NCBI GenBank assembly: GCA_022837185.1
Contig: JALHJD010000061.1
Span: 1-12,502 of the forward strand
Direction of reading: 5' to 3'
Length of the DNA stretch: 12,502 nucleotides
From: Desulfobacteraceae bacterium
GTDB taxonomy: Bacteria > Desulfobacterota > Desulfobulbia > Desulfobulbales > Desulfobulbaceae
Position numbers and translations under genes: made by a program
Shown: one piece after another, positions 6,437 through 12,502 of the stretch
Numbering within the stretch: the first letter of the stretch is position 1
Layout of the letters: each line of letters opens with the position of its first letter
Notes under the pieces: model-generated
Told to the model about the DNA's origin: nothing
The model's input: only the letters and a program-made list of their open reading frames with translations
Database searches by the model: none

Positions 6437-8155
6437 ATGATCGAACATCTTGATGTGTGGAAACTGCTGGCCGGTCTCGGGATCTTCCTGTTCGCCATGC
6501 ATCTGCTGGAGGATTCCGTCAAATCGCTGTCCGGCAGGGCGTTTCGGCGGATGATCGCCCACTATACCGGGGGCAGGGCGCGATCCATAGGCAGCGGTGT
6601 GCTGGTGACCGCAATCCTGCAAAGCAGTTCGGTCGTATCCCTCATGGTGCTGGCCTTTGTCGGCGCCGGCATACTGACCATGGAAAACGCCATCGGCGTG
6701 ATCATGGGCTCCAACATCGGATCCACCTTCACCGCCTGGATGATGGCATTCTTCGGCTTTAAAATCAATATAGAGAACTTTGCCCTCCCCCTGATCGGCA
6801 TCGGCGGGGCCCTGATGGTCGCCTTCGGAACGACTTCCAGGCTGTTCCAGGTGTGCCGCCTGCTGCTCGGTTTCGGCTTCCTGTTTCTCGGCCTCGACTT
6901 CATGAAAGTCAGCGTCGAAAACTTTGCCCAGGGATTTGACCTGAGCCGGGTGCCGGACTACGGCATCTGGGTCTATCTCCTGGTCGGGACGACCATGACG
7001 GCCGTCATGCAGTCCAGTTTCGCCAGTATCGCCATTGTCCTCACCGCCCTCAACGGGGGGCTGATCACGTTTGACATCGGCGCGGCGCTGGTCATCGGTG
7101 CCAATGTGGGAACCACCATCACCGTGCTGCTCGGCTCCATAGGAGGAACGCCGATCAAAAAGCGCGTCGCCCTGAGCCATCTCATTTTCAAACTGCTGAC
7201 CGGCGTCGCCGCCCTTGCCGGTCTCACCGCTCTGGTCCGGATCGTCACATTTTTCATTGATATCCACGCCAACAGCGTCATGGCGCTGGCCTTGTTCCAT
7301 ACCCTGTTCAACATGCTCGGCGTCCTGCTCTTTTTCCCCTTCATCGGCCTGCTGTCACGCTCCCTCGTCAGGTTTTATCCTGACCGCAAGGCCATCCTCA
7401 CCGTCTATATCGACAAGACCCCGCACGAAGTGGCCGATGCCGCGACCGCCGCCCTGAAAAAGGAAATCCATCACCTGCTGGAGGAGTGCCAGCTTTACAT
7501 CCTGCGGATACTCCGTATTGACGAAAAACTGGTCTTTGACCACGACCTGCCGTTCGAAATGAACCTGAAAAAACGGTTCAGCCTCGATGACCTCTATGAA
7601 AACATCAAGCTGCTCCACGGAGAAATCTTTGCTTTCTATTCCCGGGTGCAGAGCCAGAAACTGGAGGAGCAGGAGGCCAAGGAACTGGAGCGGATCATTT
7701 TCGCTTCACGCAACATTATGAATTCCATCAAGAACTTCAAAGGGATCCGGCACAACTTCGAGGATTTCGACGGCGCCGAAAATGTCTATCTCAACACCCA
7801 GTACAAACTCTTCCGGCGGCGGCTGGTGGAGATCTACCATGACCTGAACCGCATCCAGAAACTGGAAAAAAGCGAGGAGCAGTACCGGGAACTGCTGCGC
7901 ACATTCGTCCATCTTGAGGAAATGGACAGGAAGTTCATCCGGGATACCATGGATGCGGTCTCGGCGCAGAAAATTCAGGACATGGAAATAGCCTCCCTGC
8001 TCCTGGTCAACCGCCTCTTTACCCAGGCATGCCGGCTCCAGGTTTTCAGCCTCAAGGACCTGCTCCTGACCCCGAAGCAGATCAGTGATTTTGACCGGGC
8101 CATGGATCTGAAGGATATTCTGGACGAGGAACAGGCCAAATCCAACGACACCTGA
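6437..8155 (+). CDS. Na/Pi-cotransporter family protein with PhoU-like C-terminal domain
   Basis: This is an inner-membrane carrier of the NptA/SLC34-related family, thought to import phosphate with sodium. It is 572 residues long. Residues 8-310 contain two inverted Na/Pi repeats with the paired signatures QSSS (62-65) with GSNIGST (91-97), and QSSF (192-195) with GANVGTT (221-227). About eight membrane segments are visible. Residues 330-560 are soluble, charged and helical, as in the PhoU-like tails that regulate these carriers. The start is uncertain: ATG 6437 gives the usual short N-terminus (MIEHLDVWKLLAGLG) with GGCGGAG immediately before, while in-frame ATG 6389 has a better spaced GGGGGAAG but adds 16 unfamily-like residues. 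It is separated from the DUF523 gene by 184 bases, so it is probably independently transcribed. The substrate, phosphate, is inferred from the family. Confidence 0.9.
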   Translation: MIEHLDVWKLLAGLGIFLFAMHLLEDSVKSLSGRAFRRMIAHYTGGRARSIGSGVLVTAILQSSSVVSLMVLAFVGAGILTMENAIGVIMGSNIGSTFTAWMMAFFGFKINIENFALPLIGIGGALMVAFGTTSRLFQVCRLLLGFGFLFLGLDFMKVSVENFAQGFDLSRVPDYGIWVYLLVGTTMTAVMQSSFASIAIVLTALNGGLITFDIGAALVIGANVGTTITVLLGSIGGTPIKKRVALSHLIFKLLTGVAALAGLTALVRIVTFFIDIHANSVMALALFHTLFNMLGVLLFFPFIGLLSRSLVRFYPDRKAILTVYIDKTPHEVADAATAALKKEIHHLLEECQLYILRILRIDEKLVFDHDLPFEMNLKKRFSLDDLYENIKLLHGEIFAFYSRVQSQKLEEQEAKELERIIFASRNIMNSIKNFKGIRHNFEDFDGAENVYLNTQYKLFRRRLVEIYHDLNRIQKLEKSEEQYRELLRTFVHLEEMDRKFIRDTMDAVSAQKIQDMEIASLLLVNRLFTQACRLQVFSLKDLLLTPKQISDFDRAMDLKDILDEEQAKSNDT

Positions 8156-8222
8156 CCCGGACTTGCTCCCGGGCGGAGAGCTGCCCCGACGGACGTTGTC
8201 CTAACTGACCCGAACAAAGCGC

Positions 8223-9023
8223 ATGGCACCTGAAAAAAACCCTCTGGAAATATACAAACTCCTGCCGCGGACCAACTGCGGCCAATGCTATCTTCCCAGC
8301 TGCCTGGCCTTTGCCGCGGCCGTGGTCAGCGGCAGCAGAAAACCCGGAGATTGCCCCTACCTGCCGGCAAACGCAGTGCCGCAGGCCTTACGGCCCAAAT
8401 CGGACCGGGAGCCGTATACAATGATGCGGGAGGAGCACCTGGCCGGGCTGCAGGAACAGGCCGCCGCCATTGAACTGGCTCCGGGCGCGTCCAGACTGGG
8501 GGCGAGGATGGCCGGGGAAAAACTCGCCGTGACCTGCCTCGGCAAGGACTTCTTCATTGACCCCCGGGGCCGGGTCACCTCGGAATGCCACACCCACTGC
8601 GGCCTGACCATTCCCCTGCTCAGTTACGTCCTGTGCAGCAAGGGCGACGACAACACCGGCAGGTGGGTGCCGTTCAGGGAATTGCAGGGTGGAGCGGCCA
8701 TGAGCCCCCTCTTCGGGCAGCGGGGGGAAAAAAGGCTGCAACGGCTTGCCGACCGCAACCCTGAGCTGTTTGACGACCTGGTGACCATATTCAGCGGGGT
8801 GGAGGAGAAGAACATGTTCTCGGCCGACATTTCCGTGGTGCTCCGACCCCTGCCCAAGGTGCCGGTCCTGATCTGCTACTGGAAACCCGAGGACGACCTG
8901 GCCTCGAAGCTCAACATCTTTTTCGATTCCACGGCGGACCGCCATCTCCTCATCGAATCGATCTTTGAACTTACCGTCGGCATGGTAATGATGTTCGAGA
9001 AAATAGCCCAGCGCCACCAGTAG
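8223..9023 (+). CDS. Fe-S domain / DUF3786 protein
   Basis: The 266-residue cytoplasmic protein opens with LPRTNCGQCYLPSCLAFAAA (14-33) and a following Cys44 in KPGDCPYL. That gives C-x2-C-x4-C-x16-C (19, 22, 27, 44), the [4Fe-4S] motif found at the start of the corrinoid Fe-S protein large subunit (AcsC/CdhE) and of electron-transport RnfB. The rest fits DUF3786, common in strict anaerobes and without known function. More cysteines at 105, 122, 126 (ECHTHCG) and 138 may bind metal. No membrane segment or signal is seen. The ATG at 8223 lacks a clear Shine-Dalgarno, but it is the only good start that keeps the whole Fe-S motif. It converges with the NrfD gene (stop to stop, 55 bases apart). 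A role in corrinoid or one-carbon chemistry is a guess from the motif. Confidence 0.85.
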   Translation: MAPEKNPLEIYKLLPRTNCGQCYLPSCLAFAAAVVSGSRKPGDCPYLPANAVPQALRPKSDREPYTMMREEHLAGLQEQAAAIELAPGASRLGARMAGEKLAVTCLGKDFFIDPRGRVTSECHTHCGLTIPLLSYVLCSKGDDNTGRWVPFRELQGGAAMSPLFGQRGEKRLQRLADRNPELFDDLVTIFSGVEEKNMFSADISVVLRPLPKVPVLICYWKPEDDLASKLNIFFDSTADRHLLIESIFELTVGMVMMFEKIAQRHQ

Positions 9024-9061
9024 GGACGACATTCCCGGCGGGCCGCCCGGATCGCTCCGGC

Positions 9062-9082
9062 CTGACCCCGACCGGTGGTCAG
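9062..9082. terminator. Inverted repeat between convergent genes, possible terminator
   Basis: CTGACC (9062-9067) and GGTCAG (9077-9082) form a six-base-pair stem with a nine-base loop. It overlaps the NrfD stop codon (9079-9081) and lies 38 bases after the DUF3786 stop. No T-run follows on either strand, so any termination here would be weak or factor-assisted. Confidence 0.25.
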
Positions 9083-10326
9083 ACCTCTTTCAGCGACGGA
9101 ACGATCTTGTTGATCAGCCAGAAGATGACAAAGGGGGTGACGGCGACGGTCAAGGCCCCGAACAGGCCCTCTTTGTAGGTCTCCAGGCTGTGGGGAATCA
9201 TCGGCAAATGGTAGTGCATGAACCCGGCGAATGAGAGGGAGAATGCCTGGCCGCCGATAACGACGTTCCACCGCATCATGAACACGCCGAACAGTATCAG
9301 GACAAGGGCGACCACCAGCCTCCTGATGGTCACCCCGGGCAGAAGGAGGAGGACAAACGGGACCAGGTTGCCCAGGCCGTACTGCAGGACGAAAATCTTG
9401 ACAAAGTCCTCGTGGAACATGACATCGCGCAGAATATCCCATGATTTCATTGCCGTATACCCCCGGAAGATAATATCCAGCAGCTCCAGGGTAATCGCCG
9501 CCACCAGGAAGCCGAGCAGGTACTTGGACGCCTTGGACATTACGTCCATCTCCACCCCGGCGATGACCGTGACGGTTTCGTCCCCCCGGCCCCTGGCCAG
9601 GATCGCCTTGAACTTCTTCCACTCCATGATGATGATGTAGGTCAGCATGCACAAAGCAATGCCGGAGACCACCGCCGACATGATGAATATGACCGGCATC
9701 AGCGGCGACATCCACAGGGCGTTGGCCTTGACCGAGCCGAAAATGAAGCCGGCATAGCCGTGGAGGAAGCAGGCCACCGGGATGCCGATGGCCGCCAGGA
9801 CCGTCACGGCCCGATGGTCCTTTGCCACGGCCTCCGCGCTGATGTCATGGGCGCCGAGGGTCAGGACATGATAGATGCCCCGCCTGACAATATCGCCGAA
9901 CCCGGTTTTCCCCTTGAGGGCCATGGTCTGTTCAACGAAATAGCGGCGGTACACGAACCAGATCTCACTCAGGACAATGATCGCGTAGGCGGTGAAGACA
10001 ATGCCGAACGCGGCGATGGCCGAGGTAAAATGGGGGGTGAACAGGACCTCGATGCCCCGCAGCGGCTGCTGCAGATGCAGCAGCAGAGGCAGCATGGCCA
10101 CCGGCAGCAGGGCCAGGGAAAAGACGAGGGAAAACTTGGCCATATCCTTCAGGTCCTTCTGGCCGAACACGTGATACAGGGAGGAAAGGACGAACGCGCC
10201 GGCGACCAGCCCGGTCATGTAGGGGTACATGACGATCTGGATGCTCCAGTATATGAACTCGTTGGGATAGACGAACAGCTCCTTGGCCGTCCATTCGGCG
10301 CCGTGTACGATTACCTGCTCCACCAT
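9079..10326 (-). CDS. NrfD/PsrC-family quinone-interacting membrane subunit (DsrP/CbcU-like)
   Basis: This 415-residue integral membrane protein should exchange electrons between menaquinol/menaquinone and its ferredoxin partner. About nine to ten hydrophobic segments are visible, among them 24-50, 65-85, 100-126, 174-197, 205-234, 268-287, 308-330, 335-357 and 387-408. RWNVVIGGQAFSLSF (352-366) is the conserved C-terminal signature of the DsrP/CbcU-like branch of NrfD. The GAHDISAEAVAKDHR stretch (158-172) lies in a soluble loop. The start is ATG at 10324-10326, four bases after the ferredoxin stop, with GAGGTG just upstream. As the third gene of the operon it provides the quinone site; there is no catalytic Mo-pterin subunit in the window. 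The length and motif agree with family members of about 400 residues. Whether it oxidises or reduces quinone cannot be told. Confidence 0.9.
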   Translation of the reverse strand: MVEQVIVHGAEWTAKELFVYPNEFIYWSIQIVMYPYMTGLVAGAFVLSSLYHVFGQKDLKDMAKFSLVFSLALLPVAMLPLLLHLQQPLRGIEVLFTPHFTSAIAAFGIVFTAYAIIVLSEIWFVYRRYFVEQTMALKGKTGFGDIVRRGIYHVLTLGAHDISAEAVAKDHRAVTVLAAIGIPVACFLHGYAGFIFGSVKANALWMSPLMPVIFIMSAVVSGIALCMLTYIIIMEWKKFKAILARGRGDETVTVIAGVEMDVMSKASKYLLGFLVAAITLELLDIIFRGYTAMKSWDILRDVMFHEDFVKIFVLQYGLGNLVPFVLLLLPGVTIRRLVVALVLILFGVFMMRWNVVIGGQAFSLSFAGFMHYHLPMIPHSLETYKEGLFGALTVAVTPFVIFWLINKIVPSLKEV

Positions 10327-10330
10327 TGCT

Positions 10331-11104
10331 TCACCTCACGTTATGATCCAGGCCCAGATAGAAAACATTGGGCTTGGTGCCGTATTCGTCCTTGAGTATC
10401 GCCACCCTCTCGTTGAGAATGACCCTGGTGACCGGATCGTCATGATCCTTGAGATTGCAGATATGGCGGGCGCCGAAGGGGCAAGCTTCGACGCAGGCGG
10501 GCTTCATGCCCTTGGTGATGCGGTGATAGCAGAAGTTGCATTTCTCCGCCACCTTGTGCACGGGGTGGAAAAACCGGACGCCGTACGGACAGGCCATGAT
10601 GCAGTATCCGCAGCCGATGCACCAGGAACGGTCTACCAGCACGATTCCGTCCCCGGTCGCGTAGGTGGCCCCCACCGGGCAAACCTGCACGCAGGACGGC
10701 TTGTCGCACTGGTTGCAGAGCTTCGGCACAAAAAAGGCCTTGACGACCTCCCCGGGGTCGATTGCCTCCCCGCCGTGAATTTTCCGCTCGGTGAAACCGT
10801 CCCTTGCCCCCATCGGCGAATCGGCATGGGTCCGGCCGTCCCGGGTGACGACATACCGCTCCACCCAGGTCCTGGTGACAGGGGCGTCGTAGGGGATCTC
10901 ATTCTCCAGCTTGCAGGCCTTGACGCACATACCGCAGCCGACGCACCTGGCGGTGTCGACCAGGAATCCCCAGCGGACCCCGGCATCCTCAACCGCGCTC
11001 CTTGCCTGGGCGGGACTGAGCAACCTGAAGGCGGCAGCGGGGAGCGCCCCGGCAATGGCGCCCTTGACCGCATTTTTCAAAAGGGTTCGGCGCGAACAGG
11101 TCAT
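10331..11104 (-). CDS. Tat-exported 4x[4Fe-4S] ferredoxin-like subunit (DsrO/NrfC/CbcT-like)
   Basis: The 257-residue protein starts with a twin-arginine signal (CSRRTLLKNAVKGAIAGAL, then PAQA about 31-34), so it should be folded with its clusters and exported to the periplasmic face. Four cysteine groups are complete: 54/57/60/64 (CVGCGMCVKAC), 130/133/138/142 (CNQCDKPSCVQVC), 162/165/168/172 (CIGCGYCIMAC) and 189/192/204/208 (CNFC then CVEAC). This is the 16-Cys plan of DmsB/NrfC/PsrB/DsrO subunits, which carry electrons between a membrane NrfD partner and a soluble redox protein. The ATG (11102-11104) overlaps the cytochrome TGA as ATGA, indicating translational coupling. It is followed four bases after its stop by the NrfD gene. 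No cluster ligand is missing. Confidence 0.93.
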   Translation of the reverse strand: MTCSRRTLLKNAVKGAIAGALPAAAFRLLSPAQARSAVEDAGVRWGFLVDTARCVGCGMCVKACKLENEIPYDAPVTRTWVERYVVTRDGRTHADSPMGARDGFTERKIHGGEAIDPGEVVKAFFVPKLCNQCDKPSCVQVCPVGATYATGDGIVLVDRSWCIGCGYCIMACPYGVRFFHPVHKVAEKCNFCYHRITKGMKPACVEACPFGARHICNLKDHDDPVTRVILNERVAILKDEYGTKPNVFYLGLDHNVR

Positions 11105-11580
11105 TCCATCTCCTCCAGGTCAGGGTTATGCGGTGCATGGCACTCGATGCAGGCCGAGTCGACATTATGCCGGACGGGGTCAATGGACGGGATGGCGGCC
11201 CTGCTTGTCCCGGCATAGCCCAGGTCGGCATGGCAGCGGAGGCAGAGGGCCCGGCCCCGGTCCAGAATCATGACATCGGGTTCGCCGGTTTCAGGGTGAT
11301 CCCGGCCCGGGCCGTGACAGTTTTCGCACTGAATGGCCGCATGGGGCGAGGCGGCAAGCATCTCCCCGTTTTCCGAGTGACAGTCGACGCACACCGCCGT
11401 TCCCCTGAACTTGACCGGGAAATCCTTCCACTCCTGCACGTTGCCGGCCCGGTAAAAATTGTAGGTGAAGCTCTCGCCGTGCACCCCGAAATCATCAGGG
11501 ACAAGAAAATATCTTGCCAGCAGGACAAGGGCGACAAACGCGATTGCCACCCATAACGGCCTCAGTACATGACTCTTCAT
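11101..11580 (-). CDS. Membrane-anchored tetraheme cytochrome c (CbcS/DsrJ-like position)
   Basis: The 159-residue protein has an N-terminal hydrophobic anchor (about 9-26, LWVAIAFVALVLLARYF) with no good cleavage site, and a periplasmic domain with four CXXCH heme sites: CVDCH (64-68), CENCH (85-89), CLRCH (113-117) and CIECH (144-148). Additional His residues at 80, 94, 138 and 151 could be distal ligands. The ATG (11578-11580) is chosen because AGGAG lies six bases upstream and the anchor begins at once; longer in-frame versions add sequence lacking any family character. It is the first clear gene of the cytochrome-ferredoxin-NrfD operon and probably trades electrons between the ferredoxin and soluble periplasmic cytochromes. 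DsrJ carries three hemes, so four argues for the CbcSTU-like type. The heme count is certain; the pathway is inferred. Confidence 0.92.
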   Translation of the reverse strand: MKSHVLRPLWVAIAFVALVLLARYFLVPDDFGVHGESFTYNFYRAGNVQEWKDFPVKFRGTAVCVDCHSENGEMLAASPHAAIQCENCHGPGRDHPETGEPDVMILDRGRALCLRCHADLGYAGTSRAAIPSIDPVRHNVDSACIECHAPHNPDLEEME

Positions 11581-11723
11581 ACCTGTCTCCTGTCCGGCCG
11601 GAAGAGCTCCCCGCAGGGGAAATCCTCCGGCAGCCACAATCCGTTGAGCCGGCGGTCCGGGCGGTGAGTGCCCGCCACGATGGCCGCCCTGCCGTCGATG
11701 CTTTTCCGGACGATTACCAACAA
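11577..11723 (-). CDS. Possible small ORF (48 residues) overlapping the cytochrome start
   Basis: I do not recognise this protein. The frame runs from a TTG (11721-11723) or later starts such as a GTG within IVAG, and ends in a TGA at 11577-11579 that overlaps the cytochrome ATG as ATGA. The predicted peptide contains KSIDGRAAIVAGTHRPDRR and ends in CGELFRPDRRQV. Of 43 codons from CGG onward, 37 end in G or C, which matches the real genes here and not the other frames of this stretch. It lies downstream of the minus-strand promoter candidate at 11774-11802, so it would be the first translated segment of the redox operon. Against it: there is no ATG and no clear Shine-Dalgarno before TTG, and the N-terminus is unresolved. 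It could be a small protein, a leader peptide coupling translation, or a gene remnant. Confidence 0.4.
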   Translation of the reverse strand: MLVIVRKSIDGRAAIVAGTHRPDRRLNGLWLPEDFPCGELFRPDRRQV

Positions 11724-11743
11724 TGAAAAAGATCAATAATCAT

Positions 11744-11773
11744 TTGATCCGGCGCGGCACATCGTGGTATACA
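11744..11773 (+). promoter_or_regulatory. Divergent promoter for the right-edge membrane protein gene
   Basis: TTGATC (11744-11749) and TATACA (11768-11773) are spaced by 18 bases, giving a reasonable sigma-70 promoter. Transcription would begin near 11780, about 137 bases before the ATG at 11917. Its -10 box is in the left half of the inverted repeat. Confidence 0.4.
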
Positions 11774-11783
11774 TTTATACCAC
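11764..11783. promoter_or_regulatory. Perfect 8-4-8 inverted repeat, candidate operator
   Basis: GTGGTATA (11764-11771) and TATACCAC (11776-11783) are perfect reverse complements separated by CATT. A further GTGG at 11787-11790 forms a second, overlapping repeat with CCAC at 11780-11783. The element sits over the -10 boxes of the promoter candidates on both strands, as expected for a dimeric repressor controlling both. GGTATA/TATACC halves recall GntR-type operators, but no regulator is encoded in the window, so the factor is not named. Confidence 0.6.
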
Positions 11784-11802
11784 CAAGTGGCATCGGATGC
11801 AA
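11774..11802 (-). promoter_or_regulatory. Promoter for the cytochrome-ferredoxin-NrfD operon
   Basis: On the minus strand, TTGCAT (plus coordinates 11797-11802) and TATAAA (11774-11779) are separated by exactly 17 bases, close to the sigma-70 consensus. Transcription would begin near 11767 and run leftward into the small ORF and cytochrome gene. The -10 box lies inside the inverted repeat. Confidence 0.55.
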
Positions 11803-11916
11803 CAGCCGAGGCAGAGAAAATTCTCCTCGATCCGGTCCGGTGAAAAAAACGGCAGGGCCCCCGCCCCGCGGAGAACGGCAAGGAGCTGCGACTGGACGGA
11901 CATATCAGGAGAAAAA

Positions 11917-12502
11917 ATGAGAAACCGTTCGGAATACCCAGCCTCTACTGTGGAACAACTGGCGGAACAGATCCGGACCCTCACGGCCAGAGTCGAGGAT
12001 CTTTCCGGGCGCCTTGCCGCCATGGAACAGGGCCAGCCCCCGCGGCGGCTTGTGGACAGGATCGGGAGCGGGCGCCCGCCCGGGGCGGAGGCCCGAGGCG
12101 GACCGCAGCCCCTCGTTGACACGCCGGTCCTGCTGCGGCGCATAGCAACCGTCTGCTTCCTGCTGGTTGTCGCCCTGATCCTGCGGACCATCACCGACAA
12201 CCGGATCATCGACATCCGCATCGGTTCGATCCTCGGCATGACCTACGCCGCCCTCCTCCTGCTTCTGGGATGGCGGCTCTACGCCACCTGCAACAGGCTG
12301 GCCCCGGTATTCGCGGGGTGCGGCATTCTCCTCCTCTTTGCCATCGTCCTCGAGACCCATTCCCATTATGCCTCTCTGTCGGCCGGGGGGGCCTATCTGA
12401 TCCTGTTCCTTGCCGGAGCCGCCGTATTCACGATGAGCATCCGCAATCAGGCATCGATGCTCATCTGTCTCGGTGTTCCCGGCAGTATCGCCGCTGCTCT
12501 GG
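11917..12502 (+). CDS. Multi-spanning membrane protein with N-terminal coiled coil, cut by window edge
   Basis: The frame is open from ATG 11917 to the end of the window, giving 195 residues of an incomplete protein. AGGAG (11907-11911) precedes the ATG by five bases. Residues 10-38 (STVEQLAEQIRTLTARVEDLSGRLAAMEQ) have heptad character and suggest a coiled coil; a Pro/Gly/Arg-rich linker (40-70) follows, then hydrophobic segments at about 74-90, 103-119, 129-146, 155-173 and 180-195. This architecture, a cytoplasmic coiled coil followed by many short helices, resembles DUF2339-type membrane proteins, but I see no diagnostic motif and the function is unknown. It is transcribed away from the redox operon and shares its control region, including the inverted repeat. 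Confidence 0.75.
   Translation, partial: MRNRSEYPASTVEQLAEQIRTLTARVEDLSGRLAAMEQGQPPRRLVDRIGSGRPPGAEARGGPQPLVDTPVLLRRIATVCFLLVVALILRTITDNRIIDIRIGSILGMTYAALLLLLGWRLYATCNRLAPVFAGCGILLLFAIVLETHSHYASLSAGGAYLILFLAGAAVFTMSIRNQASMLICLGVPGSIAAAL

Noticed and set aside
6335..7300. 321-codon minus-strand frame antisense to the Na/Pi transporter
   Set aside because: The composition is dominated by Gly, Asp, Gln and His, as expected from the complement of membrane-helix codons, and the plus-strand gene is unambiguous.
9036..9051. CCGGCGGGCCGCCCGG near-palindrome between the convergent genes
   Set aside because: A foldable hairpin would have only about four base pairs with a three-base loop and no T-run, so it is not a convincing terminator.
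9760..10395. 211-codon plus-strand frame antisense to the NrfD gene
   Set aside because: The NrfD reading has membrane helices and the family signature; this frame has no recognisable feature.
9079..11580. Calling the redox operon dsrJOP
   Set aside because: The cytochrome has four CXXCH sites where DsrJ has three, and dsrMK are not adjacent within the window, so the specific name is not supported.
11723..11920. 65-codon plus-strand frame starting at ATG 11723 whose stop overlaps the ATG at 11917
   Set aside because: It has no ribosome-binding site, runs through the palindrome and both -10 boxes, and its third codon positions are roughly half A/T, unlike real genes here. The ATGA overlap appears to be chance.

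Overview
The window is GC-rich DNA, densely packed with genes, and looks like chromosome from an anaerobic, cytochrome-rich bacterium, most plausibly Desulfobacterota (Desulfobulbales- or Desulfuromonadia-like). The reasons are a quinone-linked multiheme cytochrome / 4x[4Fe-4S] ferredoxin / NrfD module, a DUF3786 protein with a corrinoid-protein-type Fe-S motif, and a DUF523-DUF1722 protein. No 16S or other phylogenetic marker is present, so the lineage is inferred. I see no insertion sequence, prophage, tRNA, rRNA or CRISPR array.

Layout. 1-717 (+): C-terminal two thirds of a cyclopropane-fatty-acid synthase. 718-944: spacer with a weak hairpin and a sigma-54-like promoter (TGGCAC / GC at -24/-12 spacing) ahead of a small four-helix membrane protein (945-1295). 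1296-1538: spacer ending in an extended -10 promoter with a perfect TATAAT. 1539-6252 (+): seven co-directional genes, six of them separated by 4 to 20 bases: SIMPL-domain protein, SagB-like nitroreductase, secreted intradiol dioxygenase, hotdog acyl-CoA thioesterase, outer-membrane beta-barrel protein, gamma-glutamylcyclotransferase-like protein and DUF523-DUF1722 protein. 6437-8155 (+): Na/Pi-cotransporter-type membrane protein with a PhoU-like tail. 8223-9023 (+): Fe-S/DUF3786 protein.

9079-11580 (-) is a compact redox operon, transcribed in the order membrane-anchored tetraheme cytochrome c, Tat-exported 16-Cys ferredoxin, NrfD-type quinone-interacting membrane protein. It resembles DsrJOP and the Geobacter Cbc-type CbcSTU arrangement. 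It has no catalytic molybdopterin subunit, so it is probably an electron conduit between the menaquinone pool and periplasmic cytochromes. A possible 48-residue coding stretch (11577-11723) lies directly upstream and overlaps the cytochrome start by ATGA. The 11580-11917 intergenic region has good promoter candidates on both strands, and their -10 boxes both sit inside one perfect 8-4-8 inverted repeat (11764-11783). This is the strongest regulatory signal in the window. The right edge (11917-12502, +) cuts a multi-spanning membrane protein with an N-terminal coiled coil.

The items most worth following are the divergent promoter/palindrome, the unnamed small ORF before the cytochrome gene, the stand-alone redox module, and the pairing of a flavin nitroreductase with an exported intradiol dioxygenase and an outer-membrane protein in one operon of a presumed anaerobe.
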